DNA of 64,000 nucleotides, taken from JAABRU01 sp041390465. GTDB taxonomy: Bacteria > Desulfobacterota > Desulfobacteria > Desulfobacterales > Desulfococcaceae. The notes below the pieces were generated by a model that did no database searches, was not told the origin of the DNA, and was given only the letters and a program-made list of their open reading frames with translations. The stretch is from assembly GCA_041390465.1 (NCBI GenBank), contig JAWKPW010000008.1:23284-87283 (forward strand). Reading direction: 5' to 3'. Below, one piece after another: positions 51,443 to 59,981 of the stretch (position 1 is the first letter of the stretch; the number at the start of each line of letters is the position of its first letter). The position numbers were made by a program, and so were the translations under genes.

Positions 51443-54400
51443 GTGTTCAAAAACATGAAACTCCGAAACAAGATTCTCATTCCCGTCGGTCTGCTGGTGC
51501 TGACTGTGTTTGTCCTGATGACCTTTCTGATGCTCTCCCATGTGGATGGCATCTTCAGGGACAATGCGTTTCGACTGGCAGAGGAAACCGCATACCGATA
51601 CGGACATGAGGTAAAGTCCGCCCTGGAATCCGCTCTGGAATCTGCCAGAACCATCTCCAGCACCTTTGAGGGAATGAAGAAGGGGGGAAGAATTCCGGAC
51701 AGGGAAATTCTCAATCAGATGCTGCGCCATATGCTTGTGGCAAATCCGGATTTTCTGGGCGTATGGACCTGCTGGGAGCCTTATGCCCTGGATGGCAGGG
51801 ATGATGAATTCATCAATGCCGAAGGTCATGATCACAGCGGCCGGTACATGCCTCTGTGGCACCGTTTTTCCAATGAAATCTCCCTGCGGGTTCTCACAGG
51901 TTTTGAAAATTTCCTTTATACCTCTGATTATATGCTCGTGAAAAACCGGGGAGAGGAACTGATCTCCGATCCCAGAAAATACCAGAACGGAGAGCCGGAA
52001 CAGGTCTGCATCAGTCTGGCAACCCCTGTTCTGCACAATGAAAAAGTGATTGCCGCTGCCGGAATTCTGATCAAACTGGATCGCATCCGTCAACCGGTAT
52101 ACCGAATCAGACCTCTCGACAGCGGATATATCTCGGTGATTTCCAATTCCGGCATCATTGTCACGCATCCCATGCAGGAAATCACAGGGCATCGGATTTC
52201 TGAATATGTCCCTGAAAATATACGCACATCACTGGTTCAGGCCGTCAGGAGGGGAGAACGGTTTGCCTTTTTTCAGAATTCCATGAACAAAGGAAAAGAA
52301 AGGGATTATGTGATTCTGACACCCTTTCCCATCGGCAGAACCCAGACACCCTGGAGCCTTTGTGTTTCTGTGCCCATGAGCCGGGTGCTGGAAAATTCCG
52401 AGCGTCTGAGATACCTGTCTTTTTTTGTCGGCTCTGCCCTGCTGCTGAGCGTCATCCTGATTGTTTTTTTTCTGTCCCGGCAGATTGTCAAACCTCTCTA
52501 CCGGCTTGTCAGTGTCAGTCAGTCTCTTGCGGACGGCAATTTTGAAATCCGGGCGGGTCTGGATTCCCGTGATGAGTTTGGCATGGCAGCACGCTTTATT
52601 GACCGGGCCTTTGACATTGTGGTGGACAAGATGTACTGGTATGAGGGCATCGTCGATGCCATTCCCTTTCCCATCTCTGTGACAGACATGGATACGCGCT
52701 GGACCTTTATCAACAAAAAAGCGGAAGAAACTGTGGGCAGAAACCGCAAAGAGGTGCTGGGTCTGCAGTGCCACAACCGCAACGGCAGGATATGCAACAC
52801 CAACCGCTGCGGCATTGTTCTGCTGCGAAAGGGGATCACCACATCCCTGTTTGAAAACACGGAAACAGATCGGCATTACCAGATTGACACAGCCTGGCTG
52901 CGGAATATGAAAGGGGAAAAAAACGGTCATGTGGAGATTGTTCAGGAAATCACGGAAGCCCGGCGTCTGAAGAAAAAGGCGGATGAACGCAACTGGGTGC
53001 AGACCGGTGAAAGCAGATTCAACCATCTTATCCGCGGAGATCAGGACCTTGACACTTTGGGCAGAAACATGATCTCATTTCTGTGCAAATACATCAATGC
53101 CCATGTGGGGGTACTGTATCTCTGGGATGAAAAAAAAGAGATACTGAAACTGCGTGCCAGTTATGCCTACAAAAAGCGCAAGGAACTTTCCGGAGAAATC
53201 CGGTCCGGCGAGGGAATCGCGGGACAGTCCGCTTTGGAAAAACAGACCATTGTGCTGCGCAATGTGCCGGAGGACTATATTCAGGTTGAATCCGGTCTTG
53301 GTTCCGGAAAACCGAAAAACATTCTTGTATCCCCCTTTCTTTTTGATGAGGAACTCAAAGGTGTGATAGAAATCGGAGCCTTTCATGAATTTTCCGATCC
53401 GGAGATGGAATTTGTTGAAAATATTGTCCGGCATATCGGTGTGGTGGTGAATACTGCCCAGTCCCGCGCGCGCATGGAGAAACTGCTGCTGCAGACCCAG
53501 ACCCAGGCAGAGGAACTGCAGGTGCAGCAGGAAGAGCTCCGTCAGGCCAACGAGGAACTGGAAGAGCAGACCCGCGCTTTGAAAAAATCAGAATCCAGTC
53601 TGCAGCAGCAGCAGGAGGAACTGCGGGTGATCAATGAGGAACTGGAAGAGCGCACCTATGATCTGGAGGCGCAGCGCGATGCCATTGAAAAGAAAAATGA
53701 GGCACTCAGGGATGCGCACCGGGAAATCGAACTCAAGGCCAGAGATCTGGAAATTGCCAGCAAATACAAATCCGAATTTCTGGCCAATATGTCCCATGAA
53801 CTCCGCACGCCTCTCAACAGCATTCTGATTCTGTCCCAACTGCTTTCGGACAACCGGGATGGCAGACTGAGCCCAAAACAGCAGGAATTTGCGGAAACCA
53901 TTCATTCCTCCGGTTCCGATCTTCTCTCCCTGATCAACGACATTCTGGATCTGTCCAAAGTGGAGGCCGGAAAACTGGAAATGGTCATAGAGGAAATGAA
54001 TCTGGTGGAACTTACCCAGGATGTGCGCCGCACCTTTGAGCAGGTGGCAGAACACAAGGGACTGAACCTGAATGTGGAAATGGAAAATGATCTGCCTCCC
54101 GCGATTCACACGGATGTCAAACGGGTATGGCAGATTATGAAAAACCTGCTGTCCAACGCGTTCAAGTTTACGGAAAAGGGCGGTGTCACCCTGAGCATTT
54201 ACCGTCCGGAGCCGGATACGGTTTTTCCGGTATCCGGGCTTACACCGGAAAATGCCTTGGCCTTTGCCGTGTCCGATACGGGAATCGGCATCCCCAAAGA
54301 CAAGCAGAATCTGATTTTTCAGGCATTTCAGCAGGCTGACGGAACCACCAGCCGCAAATACGGTGGAACCGGTCTGGGGCTTTCCATTTCACGGGAATTT

Positions 54401-55801
54401 GCCAAAGCCCTGGGCGGAGAAATTCAGGTGGAAAGCGAACCGGACAAAGGAAGCAGCTTCATTCTTTTCCTGCCTGTGGATCCTGAGGGATTTGTGGGAA
54501 AAAACAGTTCCAGAAAAGCTCAGTCCCCGGCCCGGCCCCATGCTGTGCAGGACAGAAAACCGCCTTTGCCAAATCCGGATGAGCCCCCCCCGGAATTTGT
54601 GACAGATGACCGCAGACATATCTGCAAAGGGGACAAATCCCTGCTGATTATCGAAGATGACCCCAATTTCTGCCGGATTCTGCTGGAACTGGCCCATGAA
54701 AGGGGGTTCAGGGTGCTGGTGGCCGAAGACGGGGAAACCGGGCTGCACTTTGCGGATTTTTACCGTCCCAGCGGCATTATTCTGGATATTGCCCTGCCCG
54801 GAATTGACGGATGGAGCGTGATGGAGCGTCTTAAGCAAAATCCGGAACTGAGACATATTCCGGTGTATTTCATTTCTGTGACAGACAGCCCCCTGGATGC
54901 ACTGCGCCTGGGAGCAGTGGGTTTTCTCACCAAACCGGTCAGCATGGAGATGCTGGAGGATGTGTTTTGCAGAATTGAAAACATTGTTTCCCGACCGGTC
55001 AAAAAACTGCTGGTGGTGGAGGATGAGGAAGTGCAGAAGAAATGCATCATGGAACTTGTCAGCGGCAGAGATGTGGAGGCCGTGGCCGTGAACACCGGCG
55101 AGGCGGCTTATGAATATCTGCACCGGGAAACCGTTGACTGCATTATTCTGGATTTGGGACTGGGGGATATGTCCGGATATGATTTTTTGGCAACCATCCG
55201 CAAAAACAGGTCATTCTCCCGCATCCCCGTGATTGTCTACACAGGCCGGGATATTTCCAAGGACGAGGAAGCCCGGCTCCAGAAATACGCGGACAGCATC
55301 ATTGTCAAAGGGGTGCGCTCTCCGGAACGGCTGCTGGAGGAAACAGCCCTCTTTCTCCACCGGGTGGCTGCTGCTCTTCCCGGGGAAAAACGGAAGATGA
55401 TTTCTGCCGGTCATGAAAAAGAGGATATTTTCAAAGACAAAAAAATTCTGATTGTGGATGATGACATGCGCAATGTTTTTGCCCTGGCCAGTGTGCTGGA
55501 GGAAAAGGGAATGCGGATCATTGAGGCCCGAAACGGAAGAGAAAGTCTGGAAAAACTGGATCAGCACACAGACACGGATCTGGTCATCATGGATATTATG
55601 ATGCCGGAAATGGACGGATACGAGGCCATTGGCCGGATACGCGAAGACAGCCGCTTCAAAAAACTGCCCATCATCGCGCTTACGGCCAAAGCCATGAAAG
55701 GGGACAAAAACAAATGCGTGGAAGCCGGAGCCAACGATTATCTGGCCAAGCCTGTGGACACGGACAGACTGCTTTCCCTGCTGCGGGTGTGGCTGTACTG
55801 A
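51443..55801 (+). CDS. Large membrane hybrid histidine kinase with three receiver domains
   Basis: A 1452-residue protein. Membrane helix about 12-30, extracytoplasmic Cache-type sensor about 35-310 (LGVWTCWEPYALDGRDDEF is the dCache core), second helix about 325-347, HAMP about 348-400, PAS about 405-510, GAF about 530-690, a long coiled coil about 690-780, HisKA with SHELRTPLNSILILSQLL, HATPase (DTGIGIPKDKQNLIFQAFQQADGTTSRKYGGTGLGLSISREF). Then three receivers with phospho-Asp in IILDIALPGIDG, IILDLGLGDMSG and VIMDIMMPEMDG. Starts at GTG 51443, 9 nt after AAGGAT. It is monocistronic and resembles the BarA/TorS-like multi-receiver hubs. Confidence 0.9.
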   Translation: MFKNMKLRNKILIPVGLLVLTVFVLMTFLMLSHVDGIFRDNAFRLAEETAYRYGHEVKSALESALESARTISSTFEGMKKGGRIPDREILNQMLRHMLVANPDFLGVWTCWEPYALDGRDDEFINAEGHDHSGRYMPLWHRFSNEISLRVLTGFENFLYTSDYMLVKNRGEELISDPRKYQNGEPEQVCISLATPVLHNEKVIAAAGILIKLDRIRQPVYRIRPLDSGYISVISNSGIIVTHPMQEITGHRISEYVPENIRTSLVQAVRRGERFAFFQNSMNKGKERDYVILTPFPIGRTQTPWSLCVSVPMSRVLENSERLRYLSFFVGSALLLSVILIVFFLSRQIVKPLYRLVSVSQSLADGNFEIRAGLDSRDEFGMAARFIDRAFDIVVDKMYWYEGIVDAIPFPISVTDMDTRWTFINKKAEETVGRNRKEVLGLQCHNRNGRICNTNRCGIVLLRKGITTSLFENTETDRHYQIDTAWLRNMKGEKNGHVEIVQEITEARRLKKKADERNWVQTGESRFNHLIRGDQDLDTLGRNMISFLCKYINAHVGVLYLWDEKKEILKLRASYAYKKRKELSGEIRSGEGIAGQSALEKQTIVLRNVPEDYIQVESGLGSGKPKNILVSPFLFDEELKGVIEIGAFHEFSDPEMEFVENIVRHIGVVVNTAQSRARMEKLLLQTQTQAEELQVQQEELRQANEELEEQTRALKKSESSLQQQQEELRVINEELEERTYDLEAQRDAIEKKNEALRDAHREIELKARDLEIASKYKSEFLANMSHELRTPLNSILILSQLLSDNRDGRLSPKQQEFAETIHSSGSDLLSLINDILDLSKVEAGKLEMVIEEMNLVELTQDVRRTFEQVAEHKGLNLNVEMENDLPPAIHTDVKRVWQIMKNLLSNAFKFTEKGGVTLSIYRPEPDTVFPVSGLTPENALAFAVSDTGIGIPKDKQNLIFQAFQQADGTTSRKYGGTGLGLSISREFAKALGGEIQVESEPDKGSSFILFLPVDPEGFVGKNSSRKAQSPARPHAVQDRKPPLPNPDEPPPEFVTDDRRHICKGDKSLLIIEDDPNFCRILLELAHERGFRVLVAEDGETGLHFADFYRPSGIILDIALPGIDGWSVMERLKQNPELRHIPVYFISVTDSPLDALRLGAVGFLTKPVSMEMLEDVFCRIENIVSRPVKKLLVVEDEEVQKKCIMELVSGRDVEAVAVNTGEAAYEYLHRETVDCIILDLGLGDMSGYDFLATIRKNRSFSRIPVIVYTGRDISKDEEARLQKYADSIIVKGVRSPERLLEETALFLHRVAAALPGEKRKMISAGHEKEDIFKDKKILIVDDDMRNVFALASVLEEKGMRIIEARNGRESLEKLDQHTDTDLVIMDIMMPEMDGYEAIGRIREDSRFKKLPIIALTAKAMKGDKNKCVEAGANDYLAKPVDTDRLLSLLRVWLY

Positions 55802-55859
55802 AGGATGCTTTAACACTGTTCTCATTTTCATCTGTGTTTTTGCTGTAAAAACAGGTGTT

Positions 55860-55993
55860 ATACCGATTCTCCATTGAAAAGATACTTGTAAGCAGGCAGA
55901 AAAGAGGTTTTCATGTGTTCAAAAAACCGGATTTTTTCGAAAAATCCGGTTTTTCTGAAAAACTTATGTTTCAGAACAATGGCGAATTGGTAT
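55860..55993. repeat. R1 MITE-like element, short form
   Basis: 134 bp, same length and almost the same sequence as 348-481 (GATACTTG, AGCAGGCAGAAAAGAGG, CCGGATTTTTTC/GAAAAATCCGG, then AACTTATGTTTCAGA). Ends ATACCGATTCTCCATTGAA / CAATGGCGAATTGGTAT. The two copies are about 55 kb apart. Confidence 0.8.
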
Positions 55994-56209
55994 TATTTCT
56001 GTAATTGCCAACAAAAAGACTTTTGTGGGTCTGAAGTCAAAAAATTGGCGGTTCAGAAAGTGGTATTTTTATATTTCCCATGTTTATGATTATATCAAAT
56101 TTAAAGGAGGTTTTTGCTATGGTGGGTGGCTTGGGATGATGGTCGTGATAAACTCAGAGAAGTGACAGCGCATAATAAAAACCGCAGAGATGATGAAGTA
56201 GTCATTTTA

Positions 56210-56499
56210 TGATTGCGGAGGAAGACTTCCCTCCTGATTCTTGCTCTGGTATTGCAGGAGAACTTAAAGGGCATATATGCCCAGTTACCTTATATTTTAA
56301 GGAAATTTATTCTGTTGCTGCGGAAGTCATAGTTGCTGAGTGAAATTTTCCATATTTTTTATTGGGAAATAAAGGGCATCTGGACAGATTTGCAGTTTGC
56401 TTTAATAAAGCAGATAACAAAATCAATTTATACAAAAAAATCAACCACCGTTATGTTCTGCTGACAAGTACCTCAACCATAAGTGCACCGAAAAAATGA
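56210..56499 (+). pseudogene. Remnant of a small retropepsin-like protein
   Basis: One frame reads AGELKGHICPVTLYFKEIYSVAAEVIVAE, an in-frame TGA, then NFPYFLLGNKGHLDRFAVCFNKADNKINLYKKI. The FPYFLLGxxGxLDRFxVxFxxxxxxI pattern resembles the C-terminal part of bacterial single-domain aspartyl-protease-like proteins. The N-terminal catalytic DTGA half is not found upstream, so this is a decayed fragment. AAGGAGG at 56104 may be its old ribosome-binding site. The remainder of 56500-56743 shows no gene. Confidence 0.4.
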
Positions 56500-56742
56500 A
56501 GAAATGACATGCAGCATCCGGCCAGTTTGTCAAAGTGTGAGAAAATGTGTCTGAAATATTTTAATTTTATTTAGGAATTACGCAGTTGAATTTTAATATG
56601 CTGATTTTTATGGAAGCGAATATTGCACTGCATAAAATAGTTTTTAAAATAAGATAGTTGAAAGACAAACTGCGTACTTCCTGCTTTTATTGAATATTCT
56701 GACATAATTTATTTATGCAAATTAAGAGCTGAATTCGGAGTC

Positions 56743-56775
56743 AGATTTGACAACTTTTAAAACTTGTCAAAATTT
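56743..56775. repeat. R3 palindrome
   Basis: AGATTTGACAACTTTTA / AAACTTGTCAAAATTT, about 50 bp upstream of the AbrB-type antitoxin gene; degenerate compared with the other four copies. Confidence 0.55.
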
Positions 56776-56823
56776 ATGGGAAGTTGACTCTTACTTCGCA
56801 TAGCAGATAAAGGAATAAATGAC

Positions 56824-57048
56824 ATGAGAATCACATCGCAGGGACAGATCGCACTGCCGCAGGAAGTAACAGAGAAATTGGGATTTCTGCCAGATACCGA
56901 AATCGAATATCAAATCGAAGGAAATTTGTTATTATTACGCAAAAGAGAAAAATCGGAAAAAGGCTCTGCTCTTATTTCACTGATGAAAGGCTCTGCCAAT
57001 ACCGGTATGACAACGGATCAGATAATGAAACTGACGCGGGGGGAATAG
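56824..57048 (+). CDS. AbrB/MazE-type antitoxin
   Basis: A 74-residue protein, MRITSQGQIALPQEVTEKLGFLPDTEIEYQIEGNLLLLRKRE..., the swapped-hairpin AbrB DNA-binding domain (about 1-45) with a C-terminal toxin-binding tail. It is directly upstream of a PIN-domain gene with no gap (TAG then ATG), so it is the antitoxin of a VapBC-type module and probably represses its own promoter. The ATG follows AAAGGAATAAATGAC. Confidence 0.88.
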   Translation: MRITSQGQIALPQEVTEKLGFLPDTEIEYQIEGNLLLLRKREKSEKGSALISLMKGSANTGMTTDQIMKLTRGE

Positions 57049-57456
57049 ATGGAGGTAATGGTTGACAGCAATGTCATTCTGGATATAGTTACAGAAGATA
57101 CGAACTGGTTTCACTGGTCATCCCAGACACTGGCTTTGTATGCGGATCCACATATATTTATAATCAATTCTATCATTTATTCAGAGATTTCCGTTGGTTT
57201 TGAAAAAATGGATGAGGTTGATGCCATACTGCCGCCTGCACATTTCCGCCGAATGCCGATCCCCTGGGAAGCTGCTTTTTCTGCTGGAAAATCTTTTTTG
57301 CAGTACCGTAAAAGAAGTGGTACAAAACGATCTCCTTTACCTGATTTTTTCATCGGCGCATATGCAGAATTTCTGAAACTTCCCTTAATCACAAGAGATG
57401 TGGCGAGATACAGAACATGTTTTCCGGAACTGACACTGATTTCCCCTGTGAGCTGA
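57049..57456 (+). CDS. PIN-domain ribonuclease toxin (VapC-like)
   Basis: A 135-residue protein with PIN motifs: VMVDSNVILDIVTEDTNWFHWS (first Asp), IINSIIYSEISVGF (Glu), SPLPDFFIGAYAEFLKLPLITRDVARYRTCFPEL (third and fourth acidic residues). It cleaves RNA when released from the AbrB-type partner. The start is taken at 57049; an internal ATG at 57058 (MVDSN) is also possible and would keep all motifs. The sequence is intact. Confidence 0.87.
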   Translation: MEVMVDSNVILDIVTEDTNWFHWSSQTLALYADPHIFIINSIIYSEISVGFEKMDEVDAILPPAHFRRMPIPWEAAFSAGKSFLQYRKRSGTKRSPLPDFFIGAYAEFLKLPLITRDVARYRTCFPELTLISPVS

Positions 57457-57486
57457 CCATATGACTATCACCGAAAGGAAAACAGA

Positions 57487-57705
57487 ATGAATTTTCTCAC
57501 AATTCAAGTGCCTGATTCTGCATATCAAATTCTGAGGCAGCGGGCAGCCCGTTTCCGGCTGAAACCGGATCAGACGGCTGTGCAGTGGACAGAGGAAAAG
57601 GCAGGAAAGTGGTGCTGATGCTCCTCTGTTGCAGTTGGCAGGAGCTTTTTCTTCAGAGAAAAATGATATATATCTTTACTTAAAACATTCCGGTTATTCT
57701 GTTTC
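57487..57705 (+). pseudogene. Broken antitoxin-like small gene
   Basis: ATG after AAAGGAAAACAGA begins MNFLTIQVPDSAYQILRQRAARFRLKPDQTAVQWTEEKAGKWC and stops at 57618. The next frame continues GADAPLLQLAGAFSSEKNDIYLYLKHSGY, which resembles the tail of VapB-type antitoxins. One frameshift near 57605 separates the parts. It follows the PIN toxin gene by 30 bp but has no toxin gene of its own downstream. Confidence 0.45.
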
Positions 57706-57787
57706 CGGAACCTCCGGACTCCGAAACCAATTTTTGAATCCTTTTAAAACAAGGTGTTAGGATACCGGCAAACAGGTTTTCGGATAG

Positions 57788-57971
57788 GCTCTTAATATCA
57801 GCCCTTTCAAGGTGTGAAAAATAAGCCTTTAACATCAGGTCGTTACATACAGCTTTTTTTTTTTGATGCTGTCTGCCGGTGGCTGCTGCGACCTGCTGCA
57901 AAAACCGCCGGACATTGCGGAGTTGCGCTGACCGGCCTGTGACTCACCTTGAAAGGGCTGGCTCTTAATAT
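57788..57971. mobile_element. 160-bp MITE with perfect inverted ends and 12-bp direct repeats
   Basis: Inverted 15-bp ends AGCCCTTTCAAGGTG (57800-57814) and CACCTTGAAAGGGCT (57945-57959) are perfect. They are immediately flanked on both sides by the direct repeat GGCTCTTAATAT (57788-57799 and 57960-57971). There is no coding capacity. The exact abutment of direct and inverted repeats is the signature of transposition with target duplication. Confidence 0.75.
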
Positions 57972-57980
57972 TTATTTAAA

Positions 57981-58082
57981 TCAGCCACGAATGACACGAA
58001 TCTGTACGAATTAAACACACTGTAATCCATGTAATTTGTGCAATTCGCGGCTGTAACATTAAATCTTCTGCGTAATGGTATA
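57981..58082. repeat. R4 dispersed repeat
   Basis: 102-bp copy of the unit at 11441 (TCAGCCACGAATGACACGAA ... TTAAATCTTCTGCGTAATGG). It touches the R1 element that begins at 58083, so the two elements are nested or adjacent. Confidence 0.75.
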
Positions 58083-58248
58083 ATACCGACTCTCCATTGA
58101 AAACATACTTTATGGAAAGCAGTTTTTGCGGAAGACAATACTGGTTCGCCGCCGATTTTGCAAAGTTCTGTCAGTTCTTTGTGACCGTTGTGCACTCTTT
58201 GTGTCCTTTGTGGTTAAAAAAAACATGGTTTCAATGGGGAATCGGTAT
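58083..58248. repeat. R1 MITE-like element, long form
   Basis: 166 bp with ends ATACCGACTCTCCATTGAAA / TTTCAATGGGGAATCGGTAT. The body has a short insertion relative to the 51178 copy (AGCAGTTTTTGCGGAAGACA). Confidence 0.8.
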
Positions 58249-58314
58249 AAGGGCCAGACATGATGAATATATTGGAAATTCAGATTATAGTATTTTCCAA
58301 AACTTTTGTCCTTT

Positions 58315-58449
58315 CAACAGTTCGGTAAAAATTTTCGGTTTTTATGATTTCAAAAGGTTATAAAAACTCTGTCTGAAAATTCGCATTTAATGATTTCAGG
58401 AGATTGCATTTTTACAGTCCGGAAATCAGAAAAAATTACCGAACTGTTG
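58315..58449. repeat. Inverted pair CAACAGTTCGGTAA
   Basis: A perfect 14-bp inverted repeat, CAACAGTTCGGTAA (58315-58328) and TTACCGAACTGTTG (58436-58449), enclosing about 107 AT-rich bases. No flanking duplication was found, so this may be a MITE remnant or a regulatory stem upstream of cheR. Confidence 0.55.
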
Positions 58450-58531
58450 TCCCTTATGAGTGTGCAAAAAACCGCTTCGCCTAATTTTTGCACTCCTGCT
58501 TACGGCTTTGCAGGGGACACAGGGAATGCCC

Positions 58532-59365
58532 ATGGAAGACACAAGGGAAATCGAAACCATTGAAATCCGGCTCCTGCTGGAGGCCATTTACCTGAGATAC
58601 GGCTATGATTTCAGGGACTATGCCAGAGCCCACATCAGACGGCGCATCCGGCACCGGGTGAATCTGTCCGGCTTTTCCGGCATTTCCCAGATGCAGCATC
58701 AGATTCTTCACGATCCGGATTTTTTCAGAAAAGTGCTGCCGGATTTTTCCATCAATGTTTCAGAAATGTTCCGGGATCCTTCCTTTTATCTGGCTGTGAG
58801 AAAAGAGGTTGCACCCCTGCTGCGCACCTGGCCTTTTCTCAAAATATGGCACGCAGGGTGCGCCTCCGGCGAGGAGGTTTATTCCATGGCCATTCTGCTC
58901 AAAGAAGAGGAACTGTACAAACGCTGCCAGATTTATGCCACAGATTTCAACGAGGCCATTGTGCAGAAAGCGCGGGAAGGCATATATTCCATTGATCTTA
59001 TGAAGGGATATACCTATAATTATCAGAAAGCCGGGGGGAAAGGAGCCTTTTCCGATTACTATAGTGCCGGAGGGGATTCGGTCATCTTTGACAACTCTTT
59101 GAAAAAAAATATTATTTTTGCAGATCACAATCTGGTCACGGATCAGGTTTTCGGAGAGATGAACATGGTTGTGTGCCGGAATGTGCTGATCTATTTCAAC
59201 CGGGAGCTGCAGCGCAGGGTGATCCGTCTTTTTATGGACAGTCTGAGTCCGGGAGGCTTTTTATGTCTGGGGTCCAAAGAAACCCTTCAGTTTTCAGGAT
59301 ATGCGGATCATTTTGAGACAATTGCGGAATCAGAAAAGATCTACAAGAAAAAACATTCCCCGTGA
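58532..59365 (+). CDS. cheR: CheR-type protein-glutamate methyltransferase
   Basis: A 277-residue protein. The N-terminal helical domain (RLLLEAIYLRYGYDFRDYARAHIRRRIRHRVNLSGF) and the SAM-binding domain, with motif I KIWHAGCASGEEVYSMAILL, QIYATDFNEAIVQKAREGIY, VCRNVLIYFNRELQRRVIRLFMDSLSPGGFLCLGSKETL, are complete. It methylates receptor glutamates using S-adenosylmethionine. I choose ATG 58532, with AGGGA about 6 nt upstream; the longer frame to 58460 adds a hydrophobic stretch foreign to CheR. It is the first gene of an operon with cheB and a hybrid kinase. No receptor or CheA gene is in the window. Confidence 0.92.
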   Translation: MEDTREIETIEIRLLLEAIYLRYGYDFRDYARAHIRRRIRHRVNLSGFSGISQMQHQILHDPDFFRKVLPDFSINVSEMFRDPSFYLAVRKEVAPLLRTWPFLKIWHAGCASGEEVYSMAILLKEEELYKRCQIYATDFNEAIVQKAREGIYSIDLMKGYTYNYQKAGGKGAFSDYYSAGGDSVIFDNSLKKNIIFADHNLVTDQVFGEMNMVVCRNVLIYFNRELQRRVIRLFMDSLSPGGFLCLGSKETLQFSGYADHFETIAESEKIYKKKHSP

Positions 59366-59399
59366 AACAGGGGGAAACCGAAAGACAGCAGAAAATTCC

Positions 59400-59981
59400 A
59401 TGAAAACTTATGATGCCGTTGTCATTGGTGTTTCAGCCGGGGGCATGGAAGCTCTCCCCGTCATACTGGAACCTCTGCCGGAAGATTTTCCGGTTCCCAT
59501 TCTGATTGTCCAGCATATCAGTCCGGATTCGGACGGGTATCTGTCCCGTTATCTTGACAGCATCTGCCCTGTGAAAGTCCGGGAAGCAGGGGAAAAGGAT
59601 GAAGTCCGGCCCGGAACGGTTTATCTTGCGCCGGCCAATTATCATCTGCTGGTGGAAGATGACCGCACCCTGTCTCTTTCGGTCGAGGAACGGGTCAATT
59701 TTGCCCGTCCCTCGGTGGATGTGCTGTTTGAGACCGCTTCAGATGTATTTGGTCCCCGGCTGGTGGGCATCATCCTGACCGGTGCGAACCGGGACGGCAG
59801 CATGGGACTGAAAAAAATCAGACAGAACGGGGGACTGACCATTGTCCAGTCTCCGGAAACAGCCTTTGCAGACGATATGCCCCGTGCAGCCATTGCGGCC
59901 GGGCCTGTGGATCACATTCTGCCCCTGCACCAAATTGGGCCCTTTCTGTGCACCCTGTTCGGGAGAAAGCATGTCACATAA
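59400..59981 (+). CDS. cheB: CheB-type methylesterase, catalytic domain only
   Basis: A 193-residue protein: AVVIGVSAGGMEALPVIL (nucleophile Ser in GVSAGG), VQHISPDSDGYLSRYLD (catalytic His), VYLAPANYHLLVEDDRTLSLS and GIILTGANRDGSMGLKKIRQNGG (catalytic Asp). There is no N-terminal receiver domain, so its activity is not controlled by direct phosphorylation as in E. coli CheB; the following receiver-kinase protein may do this. It lies 34 bp after cheR and overlaps the next gene by 11 bp. Confidence 0.92.
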   Translation: MKTYDAVVIGVSAGGMEALPVILEPLPEDFPVPILIVQHISPDSDGYLSRYLDSICPVKVREAGEKDEVRPGTVYLAPANYHLLVEDDRTLSLSVEERVNFARPSVDVLFETASDVFGPRLVGIILTGANRDGSMGLKKIRQNGGLTIVQSPETAFADDMPRAAIAAGPVDHILPLHQIGPFLCTLFGRKHVT

